From positions 1 through 64,000 of the forward strand of contig CAYFNT010000021.1 in assembly GCA_964344565.1 (NCBI GenBank): a stretch of DNA of 64,000 nucleotides, given 5' to 3'. A program made the translations under genes and the position numbers. The notes beneath the pieces are model-generated. The model searched no databases, was not told the origin of the DNA, and saw only the letters and a list, made by a program, of their open reading frames with translations. Position 1 is the stretch's first letter. Every line of letters begins with the position of its first letter. This DNA is from JACNKJ01 sp964344565. Its GTDB lineage: Bacteria > Krumholzibacteriota > Krumholzibacteriia > JACNKJ01. Positions 51,102 through 58,303 of the stretch are shown here, in pieces.

Positions 51102-51997
51102 GGGTACTGGTCCTCATGGGGGCCACGGCCACGGGCAAGAGCGGCCTGGCCCTGGACCTTGCCGAAGCCTGCGGGCGCGAGATCGTTTCCGCCGACAGTC
51201 GGCAGATCTACCGCGGACTTCGCATCGGCACCGCACAGCCCTCCGCCGAGGACCTCACTCGCGTTCCCCATCACCTCGTGGATTTCCTCGCCTTGGAAGA
51301 GACATGGTCCGCCCAGCAGTTCGCCGAGGCCGCACTGGATTCGATTCGCGCCCGCGAAGATTCGCCGCCCCTCATCGTGGGCGGCACGGGTTTCTGGTTG
51401 CGCAGCCTCATGGAGGGACTCTTCCCCCTGGACATCCCCCGCGAGGCCACCCTCGCCGCCAGGAATGCTCTCGAGCCCCTCGAAACCTCCGTTCTCTACT
51501 CGCGCCTCGAAGCGGAGGACCCGCCCAGCGCCGCGCGGCTGCACCCCAACGATCGCCAGCGCATTCTGCGCGCCCTGGAGTTGCTCGACGCCACGGGCAT
51601 CACCATGACCGAGCATCATCGCAAATCGCGCAGGAAGCCCGAGGGCATCGATTGGTCGAAGGTGGTGATCACTCGAAACCGAAGCGAACTTCATGCGCGC
51701 ATCGAAACTCGCCTGGACGAGATGCTCGAGGGAGGCTGGCCGGAGGAAGTCAGGGCCCTGCTGGACTCAGGCGCCGACGCGGGATCTCCGGGCATGCATG
51801 CCCTGGGATATCCCGAAGTGGTCGCCATGCTGCGCGGAGAGACGAGCCGGGAGGAGGCGCGCGAGCGCATCCTGTATCGCACGCGGCAGTACGCGCGGCG
51901 CCAGGAGATCTGGTTCCGCCGGGAGGAGGGAGCCGAGCTTCTGGATGCGAGCGAGCCGTCCACGCCCGCGCGATTGCGGGAAATGCTGTCGCCTTGA
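51098..51997 (+). CDS. miaA: tRNA dimethylallyltransferase
   Basis: Adds the isopentenyl group to A37 of tRNAs reading U-starting codons, supplying MiaB's substrate. The 299 residues have the P-loop GATATGKS (8-15), 'SADSRQIYRGLRIGTAQP', 'PLIVGGTGFWLRSLMEG' and the late 'TRQYARRQEIWFRRE'. Starts at GTG overlapping mutL; mutL-miaA is a common pair. Confidence 0.96.
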   Translation: MRVLVLMGATATGKSGLALDLAEACGREIVSADSRQIYRGLRIGTAQPSAEDLTRVPHHLVDFLALEETWSAQQFAEAALDSIRAREDSPPLIVGGTGFWLRSLMEGLFPLDIPREATLAARNALEPLETSVLYSRLEAEDPPSAARLHPNDRQRILRALELLDATGITMTEHHRKSRRKPEGIDWSKVVITRNRSELHARIETRLDEMLEGGWPEEVRALLDSGADAGSPGMHALGYPEVVAMLRGETSREEARERILYRTRQYARRQEIWFRREEGAELLDASEPSTPARLREMLSP

Positions 51998-52022
51998 CTT
52001 CGCATCCGGCCGTTGATAACCT
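51994..52022 (+). promoter_or_regulatory. Candidate promoter of the tRNA gene
   Basis: TTGACT (51994-51999) overlapping the end of miaA, 17-base spacer, TAACCT (52017-52022), 11 bases before the tRNA. A GATAAC at 52015-52020 is an alternative -10 with a short spacer. Confidence 0.3.
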
Positions 52023-52032
52023 GACTCGACCC

Positions 52033-52105
52033 GCGGGAATAGCTCAGCTGGTAGAGCTCTAGCTTCCCAAGCTAGCGGTCGCGGGTTCGAGTCCCGTTTC
52101 CCGCT
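52033..52105 (+). tRNA. tRNA-Gly (anticodon CCC)
   Basis: A full cloverleaf can be drawn. Acceptor GCGGGAA (52033-52039) pairs with TTCCCGC (52098-52104), D stem GCTC/GAGC, anticodon stem CTAGC/GCTAG with loop TTCCCAA giving anticodon CCC at 52066-52068, a five-base variable loop, and T stem GCGGG/CCCGT with loop TTCGAGT. The discriminator is T, as usual for bacterial tRNA-Gly. CCA is not encoded, so it must be added after transcription. It reads GGG codons. Confidence 0.95.
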
Positions 52106-52110
52106 CCGGG

Positions 52111-52140
52111 CCCGGATGGCATGCCGTCCGGGTTTCGCGT
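52111..52140 (+). terminator. Terminator after tRNA-Gly
   Basis: A near-perfect palindrome 52111-52132 (CCCGGATGGC / GCCGTCCGGG, one G-T pair) followed by TTTCGCGT. It lies 5 bases after the tRNA 3' end. Confidence 0.65.
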
Positions 52141-52169
52141 TTGGAGACAGTTCTCCGATCGCGTAGAAT
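52141..52169 (+). promoter_or_regulatory. Promoter of the PD40 protein gene
   Basis: TTGGAG (52141-52146), 17-base spacer, TAGAAT (52164-52169). The predicted transcription start coincides with the ATG at 52176, so a leaderless or nearly leaderless message is likely. Confidence 0.45.
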
Positions 52170-52175
52170 AGAGCC

Positions 52176-53105
52176 ATGCGACGTTTCATCCTGATCCTGC
52201 TTCTGCCCTCCTTGCTCCCGGCCACGGAGTTCCGGGAGGTCTATTCCAGCATCCATCCCGACGGCGCTCCCAGCTGGGGACCCGGCGGCGAGCAGATCGC
52301 CTTCACCTCCACCAAGTCCGGCGATTGGGAGGTCTGGATCGTCGACGCCTGGGGCGGCGAGCCGGTGAACTTCAGCCAGTACCCCGACACCACCGACATC
52401 TACGCCAACTGGAGCGCCGACGGCACGCGCATGCTCTTCTCGTCCACCCGGAACAACGGACAGGGCCTGAACGACTACGACATCTGGATGCAGGACCTCG
52501 AGACGCGGCAGCTCGTCTGCCTCACCGAGTACGAGGGCTACGACAACTGGGCCGCCTTCGATCCCACGGGCACGAAGATCGCCTTCACCAGCGACCGGGG
52601 AGGGGACAAGCAGATCTGGGTGATGCCCGTCGACCTCTCATCGCCCGCGGTCCAGGTCAGTTCGGACACGGACGAATGCCATCATCCCTGCTGGAGTCCG
52701 GACGGCGCCTACGTGGCCTATGACGCGATACCGGACAACGGCGGACCTAGAAGTGTCTACCGGGTGCCGGTCGCGGGGGGGGCGGCCGAGGCCATCCCCG
52801 CCGAACTCCTGATCTGCAACGATCCCCACTGGTCCCCCGACGGCCGATACATCGCCTTCTGCGGCGGCGACGACCTCATCGACTGGGATCTCTACCTCTG
52901 GGACCTCGAGGACGAGTCCCTGATCCGGCTCACGGACAGCCGCTTTCCCGAGCAATCTCCGGTCTGGAACCAGGCCGGCGACGAGATCGCCTATGCGGCC
53001 GTCATCAGCGAGAACAAGGACCTCTGGGTGGCCTACGACCTGCCCGTGGGAACCGCGGCCAGGGAGGCCTCCTGGGGCGATCTGAAGCGACTCTACGGGC
53101 GCTGA
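52176..53105 (+). CDS. Exported WD40-like (PD40/TolB-type) beta-propeller protein
   Basis: A 309-residue protein with a short signal peptide ('RRFILILLLPSLLPATEF') and about six PD40 blades, each with the pattern 'PSWGPGGEQIAFTS', 'NWSADGTRMLFSS', 'AFDPTGTKIAFTS', 'CWSPDGAYVAYDA', 'HWSPDGRYIAFCG', 'VWNQAGDEIAYAA'. This is the propeller of TolB and related periplasmic proteins, but the TolB N-terminal domain and the tol-pal genes are absent. It is therefore a stand-alone propeller of unknown ligand. It has its own promoter. Confidence 0.8.
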   Translation: MRRFILILLLPSLLPATEFREVYSSIHPDGAPSWGPGGEQIAFTSTKSGDWEVWIVDAWGGEPVNFSQYPDTTDIYANWSADGTRMLFSSTRNNGQGLNDYDIWMQDLETRQLVCLTEYEGYDNWAAFDPTGTKIAFTSDRGGDKQIWVMPVDLSSPAVQVSSDTDECHHPCWSPDGAYVAYDAIPDNGGPRSVYRVPVAGGAAEAIPAELLICNDPHWSPDGRYIAFCGGDDLIDWDLYLWDLEDESLIRLTDSRFPEQSPVWNQAGDEIAYAAVISENKDLWVAYDLPVGTAAREASWGDLKRLYGR

Positions 53106-53145
53106 TCGACTTCTAAATCTTTCTCCCTAAAGCGATTCGGGCATA

Positions 53146-53203
53146 TTGACTTTCCGCCTCCGGATCCTTTACTAAGGACGAGGATGTGGACCGCCGCGTC
53201 CTC
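53146..53203 (+). promoter_or_regulatory. Promoter and 5' hairpin of the DUF1015-serA-serC operon
   Basis: TTGACT (53146-53151), 18-base spacer, TACTAA (53170-53175). A 10-base-pair stem GAGGATGTGG (53180-53189) / CCGCGTCCTC (53194-53203) with an ACCG loop and a following TTTC starts almost at the predicted transcription start. It could be a 5' stabilising hairpin, an attenuator-like element or the terminator of the upstream gene. A further GC-rich stem (about 53211-53224) precedes the AGGAGGTGA ribosome site. Confidence 0.4.
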
Positions 53204-53251
53204 TTTCAGCCCGGGCCCCGGCCCGCTATCCAGCCCTGCAGGAGGTGAAAC

Positions 53252-54490
53252 GTGTCCGACATCCGACCCTTTCCTGGATTGAGGCCTCGTCCCGATCTGG
53301 CCGCCAAGGTGGCGAGTCCGCCCTACGACGTTTTGAATTCCGAGGAAGCCCGAGAGATGGCGGCGAGCAATCCGCTCAGCTTCCTGCACGTGGTAAAGGC
53401 CGAGATCGATCTGCCCGCCGACGCGGATTCCCACGGCGAACCGGTCTACGCCAAGAGCGCCGAGAACTTCCGGCGCCTCATCGACGAGGAATCCCTCATC
53501 CGGGACCAGACGCCCTGTTTCTACCTCTATCGCCTGGGCATGGGAGACCACGTTCAGACGGGTCTGGTGGCCGGATGCAGCGTGGACGAGTACGAGAAGG
53601 GCCTCATCAAGAAGCACGAGTTCACACGTCGCGACAAGGAGGACGACCGGGCGCGTCACGTCGAGGTGCTCAAGGCCAACGCCGGTCCCGTGCTCTTCAC
53701 CTATCGCCAGCGTCCCGAGATCGCCGAGATCTTCGGCCGCCTCACCGGCGGCGAACCCGTCTACGACTTCAGCGCGGACGACGGCGTGCGGCACACCCTC
53801 TGGGTCATCGAGGGCGCGGAGGACATCGCGGCCATCCGGGACTCCTTCAAGCCCCTGGACGCCATCTACGTGGCCGACGGCCATCATCGCACCGCCTCCG
53901 CCTATCGCGTTCGCAACATCCTGCGGGACAAGAACCCCGATCACCAGGGCGACGAGGCCTACAACCATTTCCTGGCCGTGCTCTTCCCCGACGACGAACT
54001 CAAGATCATGGGCTATCACCGGGTGCTCAAGGATCTGAACGGCCTCTCCAGCGAGGATTTCCTGTCCAAGGTGGCCGAGAAGTTCGAGATCTCCGAGGCC
54101 CGGAATCCTGAGCCCGAGGGCCAGAAAGCCTGGGGCATGTACCTGGACGGCAAGTGGCATCGCCTCAGAGCCAAGGAGGGCAGCTTCCCGGCCGGCGATC
54201 CCGTGAAGAGCCTGGACGCCGCCATCCTGCAGGACAATCTGCTGGCCCCCGTCCTCGGCATCGGCGATCCCCGCACCGATCCCCGTATCGATTTCGTGGG
54301 GGGCATCCGCGGCAGCCAGGAGCTGGAGCGCCGCTGCGCCACCGACATGAAAGTAGCCTTCGCCTTCGCGCCCGTGAGCGTCGAGCAACTCATGGCCATC
54401 GCCGACAGCGGCGAGGTCATGCCTCCCAAATCCACCTGGTTCGAACCGAAGCTGCGTTCCGGAGTCGTCGTGCGCAGTCTCGAAGACTAA
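53252..54490 (+). CDS. DUF1015 family protein (serine-operon associated)
   Basis: A 412-residue cytosolic protein of the DUF1015 family. Typical segments are the N-terminal 'IRPFPGLRP...KVASPPYDVLN', 'PCFYLYRLGM', 'GLVAGCSVDEYEKGLIKKHE' (in parts), 'DAIYVADGHHRTASAY' and the C-terminal 'MPPKSTWFEPKLRSGVVVRSL'. The GHHRT motif recalls the ParB/sulfiredoxin-like fold that also includes free-serine kinases; this link is from family knowledge, not tested here. GTG start with a near-ideal AGGAGGTGA. It heads DUF1015-serA-serC (gap 11 bases to serA), which suggests a role in serine metabolism, perhaps at the O-phosphoserine step, as no serB is present. Confidence 0.88.
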   Translation: MSDIRPFPGLRPRPDLAAKVASPPYDVLNSEEAREMAASNPLSFLHVVKAEIDLPADADSHGEPVYAKSAENFRRLIDEESLIRDQTPCFYLYRLGMGDHVQTGLVAGCSVDEYEKGLIKKHEFTRRDKEDDRARHVEVLKANAGPVLFTYRQRPEIAEIFGRLTGGEPVYDFSADDGVRHTLWVIEGAEDIAAIRDSFKPLDAIYVADGHHRTASAYRVRNILRDKNPDHQGDEAYNHFLAVLFPDDELKIMGYHRVLKDLNGLSSEDFLSKVAEKFEISEARNPEPEGQKAWGMYLDGKWHRLRAKEGSFPAGDPVKSLDAAILQDNLLAPVLGIGDPRTDPRIDFVGGIRGSQELERRCATDMKVAFAFAPVSVEQLMAIADSGEVMPPKSTWFEPKLRSGVVVRSLED

Positions 54491-54501
54491 AAGGAGAAGC
54501 C

Positions 54502-55392
54502 ATGCTGATTCTGATTTCCGACGCCTTCGATCCGGGCCTTCCCGAGAAGCTCACCCGATTCGGCGAAGTCACCGACGACAAGAGCCGCCAGGCCGAGGCC
54601 GACGTCATCCTCGTTCGCAGCAAGACCAAGGCGACCAGGAAATACATCGACGAGTCGCCGAATCTGAAGCTCGTCATCCGCGGCGGCGTGGGCATCGACA
54701 ACATCGACACGGCCTACGCCAAGGAGAAGGGCATCCAGGTCAACAACACGCCCAAGGCCTCGGCCATCGCCGTGGGCGAGCTGGCCTTCGCGCTCATGCT
54801 TTCGGTGCCCAACCGCCTGGTGGAGGGGCACGTGAGCATGTCCGAGGGCAAGTGGATCAAGAAGGAACTCAAGCGCACCGAGCTCTACGGCAAGACCCTG
54901 GGTCTGGTGGGCATCGGCAACATCGCCACCGAGGTGGCCAAGCGCGCCGCGGCCTTCGGCATGAAGGTCAAGGCCTACGACAAGTACGTCAGCCAGTCCG
55001 ATCACGCCGAGATGGTCGAGAGCCTCGAGGCCCTCGTGGACGGCGCCGACTACATCAGCCTGCACCTGCCCCTCACCGACGAGACCCGCGACATGATCGA
55101 TGCGGGCGTCATCGCCAAGATGAAGGACGGCGCGGTGCTGGTGAACACGGGTCGGGGCGGATGCGTCCACGCCGAGGACACCAAGGCGGCCCTGGAGAAC
55201 GGCAAGCTGCGCGCCTACGCCACCGACGTCTGGCCCAGCGATCCGCCGCCCGAGGACTATCCCCTGCTGCACGCTCCCAACGTCTTCATGACTCCCCATC
55301 TCGGCGCCAGCAGCAAGGAGAACCTGCTGCGCATCGGCGACGAGGTGGAGGCCATCATCGAGACCTTCGTCCAGGAAGGAGCCAAGGTATGA
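54502..55392 (+). CDS. serA: D-3-phosphoglycerate dehydrogenase, short form without ACT domain
   Basis: Oxidises 3-phosphoglycerate, the first step of serine synthesis. From ATG 54502 (AAGGAG upstream) it is 296 residues: catalytic and NAD domains only, without the ACT/ASB regulatory C-terminus. NAD motif GIGNIA (137-142, Ala in place of the last Gly). Active-site Arg218 ('NTGRGG') and His266 ('TPHLGAS') are present. The usual Glu of the 'DVFxxEP' segment is Asp247 ('DVWPSDP'). Overlap ATGA with serC supports the assignment over other D-2-hydroxyacid dehydrogenases. Confidence 0.9.
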   Translation: MLILISDAFDPGLPEKLTRFGEVTDDKSRQAEADVILVRSKTKATRKYIDESPNLKLVIRGGVGIDNIDTAYAKEKGIQVNNTPKASAIAVGELAFALMLSVPNRLVEGHVSMSEGKWIKKELKRTELYGKTLGLVGIGNIATEVAKRAAAFGMKVKAYDKYVSQSDHAEMVESLEALVDGADYISLHLPLTDETRDMIDAGVIAKMKDGAVLVNTGRGGCVHAEDTKAALENGKLRAYATDVWPSDPPPEDYPLLHAPNVFMTPHLGASSKENLLRIGDEVEAIIETFVQEGAKV

Positions 55393-56474
55393 ACCGAATC
55401 TTCAACTTCAGCGCGGGGCCCTGCACCCTTCCCCTGCCCGCCCTGGAGAAGGCCCAGGCCGAGTTCGTGGACTTCAAGGGCGCGGGCATGAGCCTCATCG
55501 AGATGAGTCACCGCAGCAAGGAGTACGATGCGGTGCACATGGATGCCATGGATCTCATCCGGGAGCTCTTCGACGTGCCCAAAGGCTACAAGATCATGTT
55601 CCTGGGCGGAGGCGCCACTCTGCAGTTCGGCATGATCCCCATGAATTTCCTGGGGGATGGGCAGAGCGCCGACTACACGGTGACCGGTTCCTGGGCCAAG
55701 AAGGCCTATCAGGACGCCTCCAAGATCGGCAAGGTGAACCTGGTCTGGGACGGCAAGGAGGAGAACTATCTCAACCTGCCCGATCCCGACTCCCTGACCC
55801 TGGATCCCAACGCTGCCTACCTGCACCTGACCAGCAACGAGACCATCGGCGGCATCCAGTGGAAGCGCTTCCCCGATGCGGGCGGCGTGCCGGTGATCTG
55901 CGACATGAGCAGCGACTTCATGAGCCGCCGGGTCAATGTGGCCGACTTCGACGTCATCTACGCGGGGGCGCAGAAGAACGCGGGTCCTGCCGGCGTGGCC
56001 ATCGTCATCGCCAAGGAAGAGATGCTGGAGAAGTGCCCGGACACGCTGCCGGCCTATCTCAACTACAGGACCCACTCGGACAAGGATTCCCTCTACAACA
56101 CGCCGCCGGTCTTCGCCATCTACATGGTCGGACTGACCATGCAGTGGCTGAAGGGCATCGGTGGACTGGAAGCCGCCGAACGTCTCGCCGACGAACGGGC
56201 CGGGCTCATCTACGGCGCCATGGAGAAGAGCGGCGGCTGGTACTCCTGTCCCGTTCCCGAGGCCGTGCGTTCGAAGATGAACATCGTCTTCCGGCTCCCC
56301 AGCGAGGATCTCGAGAAGAAGTTCATCGCCGAGGCTCTCGAACGCGGCATGAGCGGACTCAAGGGCCATCGCAGCGTGGGCGGATGTCGGGCCAGCGTCT
56401 ACAATGCCATGCCGGTGGAAGGGGCCGCGTCCCTGGCCGACTTCATGGCGGAGTTCCAGAAGGCCAACGGCTGA
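55389..56474 (+). CDS. serC: Phosphoserine aminotransferase
   Basis: Converts 3-phosphohydroxypyruvate to O-phosphoserine with glutamate (PLP). The 361 residues begin with 'IFNFSAGPCTLP' and contain 'SLIEMSHRSKEY', 'LGGGATLQFGMIPMNFL', PLP Lys196 in 'IYAGAQKNAGPAG' and the terminal 'GHRSVGGCRASVYNAMP'. Starts in an ATGA overlap with serA and ends at an intrinsic terminator. Confidence 0.97.
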   Translation: MNRIFNFSAGPCTLPLPALEKAQAEFVDFKGAGMSLIEMSHRSKEYDAVHMDAMDLIRELFDVPKGYKIMFLGGGATLQFGMIPMNFLGDGQSADYTVTGSWAKKAYQDASKIGKVNLVWDGKEENYLNLPDPDSLTLDPNAAYLHLTSNETIGGIQWKRFPDAGGVPVICDMSSDFMSRRVNVADFDVIYAGAQKNAGPAGVAIVIAKEEMLEKCPDTLPAYLNYRTHSDKDSLYNTPPVFAIYMVGLTMQWLKGIGGLEAAERLADERAGLIYGAMEKSGGWYSCPVPEAVRSKMNIVFRLPSEDLEKKFIAEALERGMSGLKGHRSVGGCRASVYNAMPVEGAASLADFMAEFQKANG

Positions 56475-56496
56475 TCCGAGCCTGGCAGAATCCGAG

Positions 56497-56523
56497 AAGC
56501 CCCGCCTCCGGGCGGGGCTTTTT
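56497..56523 (+). terminator. Terminator of the serine operon
   Basis: A 10-base perfect stem AAGCCCCGCC (56497-56506) / GGCGGGGCTT (56511-56520), TCCG loop, followed by TTT. Confidence 0.9.
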
Positions 56524-56557
56524 GCATCTCGGATCCGAAATACAGCCCTGGCCATCC

Positions 56558-56585
56558 TTGCAACCGCCGGTAGAATCGCTAGAAT
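56558..56585 (+). promoter_or_regulatory. Promoter before the creatininase-fold gene
   Basis: TTGCAA (56558-56563), 16-base spacer, TAGAAT (56580-56585). TAGAATCGC is tandemly repeated (56571-56579 and 56580-56588), giving two possible -10 elements nine bases apart. Confidence 0.45.
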
Positions 56586-56600
56586 CGCCCCGAGGTGGAT

Positions 56601-57350
56601 ATGGGATACAGACTCGAATCGCTGAAATGGACCGAAGCCGCAGCCCTGATGACGGCGGAACGTCCCGTGCTGCTGCCCCTGGCGGCGGGCAACAAGGCAC
56701 ATGGGCCTCATCTTCCCCTGGGCACCGACAAGATCATCGTGGAGGAGTTGGCCGGCCGCGTGGCCGAGAGGTCCGACATCCTCCTGCTGCCCACCCTGTC
56801 CTACGGATTCTTTCCCGCGTTCGTGGACTGGCCGGGCTCGGTATCCGTGAAGGCCGAGTCGCTCATGCGATTCGCCCGGGACATCATCGCCTCCATGGCG
56901 CGCCACGGCTCGCGCCGATTCCTCATCCTCGACGGGGGCGTGAGCACCCAGTTCCCCATGCGCATCCTCTCGGCGGAACTGCGGGAGGAACTCGGGATCC
57001 TGGTGGGGGTGACGAACATTCTCGGGCTCGGTCTGGAGACGGAGCGGGAGGTCTGCGAGCAGGAGGACGGAGGCCACGGCGACGAGGCGGAGACCTCCTG
57101 CATGCTGGCCCTTCGACCCGATCTGGTGGACATGTCCAAGGCTCCCCGAGATTTCATCCGACCCCTCGAGGGAACGCGCCGTAATGGCGTTCTCAAGGTG
57201 GCCGTGGCCGGGAAGATGGACAGCGAATCGGGCATCCACGGCGATGCGACCCTCGCCGAGGCGTCCAAGGGACATCGCATCCTCGATGCCATGGAGTCGG
57301 ACCTGCTGCACTTTCTGGAGAACTTCTCCAAGGCCGAATTGCCGAAATGA
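56601..57350 (+). CDS. Creatininase-family protein with altered metal site
   Basis: A 249-residue member of the creatininase/MftE fold. From ATG 56601 (GAGG five bases upstream), the core 'AHGPHLPLGTDKIIVEEL' keeps His34 and Asp43, and 'GGHGDEAETS' (158-166) is kept. Two usual metal-ligand motifs are changed: the Glu before the first His is Lys32 (NKAHG instead of xEQHG), and NGHxxN reads DGGVST (111-116), losing a His. Binuclear metal amidohydrolase activity is therefore doubtful; a changed reaction or a non-catalytic role is possible. The stop lies 14 bases before the chosen start of the TPR gene. Confidence 0.8.
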   Translation: MGYRLESLKWTEAAALMTAERPVLLPLAAGNKAHGPHLPLGTDKIIVEELAGRVAERSDILLLPTLSYGFFPAFVDWPGSVSVKAESLMRFARDIIASMARHGSRRFLILDGGVSTQFPMRILSAELREELGILVGVTNILGLGLETEREVCEQEDGGHGDEAETSCMLALRPDLVDMSKAPRDFIRPLEGTRRNGVLKVAVAGKMDSESGIHGDATLAEASKGHRILDAMESDLLHFLENFSKAELPK

Positions 57351-57364
57351 CCGAGAGGGGCAAC

Positions 57365-58303
57365 ATGTGGAAACGAACCCTGTGGAGCGTCGCCGTCATT
57401 CTCATCACCTCGTCTGGAGCCGTCATGGCCGAACTTCCCGATCTCGGAAGTCTCTGGAACTTCTCGGATCCCGCCGGGAGCGAGGCGCGGTTCCGGGAAC
57501 TGCTGGCCGATCCCGCCCTCGCCGATGAAAAGGATTTCCTCCGGGAAGCGCGCACACAGATCGCGCGAACCCTGGGTCTTCAGCGGCGATTCGACGAGGC
57601 CCACGCCCTTCTCGATTCCCTGGAGGCCGAACTGCCGGAGAGCTCCAGGCGGGTCATGATGCGCTATCACCTGGAGCGGGGACGCACCCTCAACTCCTCG
57701 GGGAATCCCGAGGCCTCCAAGGAGCATTTCCTGGCGGCCTACGAGATCGGTCTCACGGCGCGTGAAGACAATCTCACCGTGGACGCCGCCCACATGATGG
57801 GCATCGTGGAGAAGGGCGAAAACTCTCTGGAATGGAACGAGAAGGCCATCAGCAGGGCCCGGCGATCCGAGGATCCCGCGGGTCGGAACTGGCTGGGCGC
57901 GCTCCTGAACAACACGGGATGGACCTATCACGACATGGGCCGCTACGAGAAGTCGCTGGCCCTCTTCTCCGATGCCCTCGACTTCAGGGAGAAGCAGGGC
58001 AATCCACTGAACATCCGCATCGCGAAATGGTGCATCGCGCGGAACTATCGCTCCCTCGGCTGGAATCAGGAAGCCCTGGCCGATCAGCGCAAGTTGCTCG
58101 CCGAACTCGAGGAAGCCGGAGAAGAGGACGGCTACGTGCAGGAGGAAATCGCCGAGTGCCTGCTGGCGCTTTGCCGCACGGCCCAGGCGCGCCCGCATTT
58201 CCTCGAGGCCCACGCCCTCCTGTCCAAAGATCCATGGATGGCCGCCAACGAGAGCGAACGTCTCGAACGGCTGAAACGCATCGGTGAAGGAGCGAAGCAG
58301 TGA
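57365..58303 (+). CDS. Exported TPR-repeat protein
   Basis: A 312-residue protein with a signal peptide ('WKRTLWSVAVILITSSGAVMAE') and at least five TPR-like helix pairs ('ARTLGLQRRFDEAHALLDSLE', 'GNPEASKEHFLAAYEIG', 'NNTGWTYHDMGRYEKSLALF', 'ARNYRSLGWNQEALADQRK', in parts). ATG 57365 is chosen because GAGAGGGG is just upstream and it places the signal at the N-terminus; ATG 57347 is in frame and overlaps the previous stop. It probably forms a periplasmic scaffold, partner unknown. Coupled to the peptidase gene downstream. Confidence 0.75.
   Translation: MWKRTLWSVAVILITSSGAVMAELPDLGSLWNFSDPAGSEARFRELLADPALADEKDFLREARTQIARTLGLQRRFDEAHALLDSLEAELPESSRRVMMRYHLERGRTLNSSGNPEASKEHFLAAYEIGLTAREDNLTVDAAHMMGIVEKGENSLEWNEKAISRARRSEDPAGRNWLGALLNNTGWTYHDMGRYEKSLALFSDALDFREKQGNPLNIRIAKWCIARNYRSLGWNQEALADQRKLLAELEEAGEEDGYVQEEIAECLLALCRTAQARPHFLEAHALLSKDPWMAANESERLERLKRIGEGAKQ

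Noticed and set aside
52176..53105. TolB of the Tol-Pal system
   Set aside because: Only the propeller is present. The TolB N-terminal domain and tolQRA/pal neighbours are missing.
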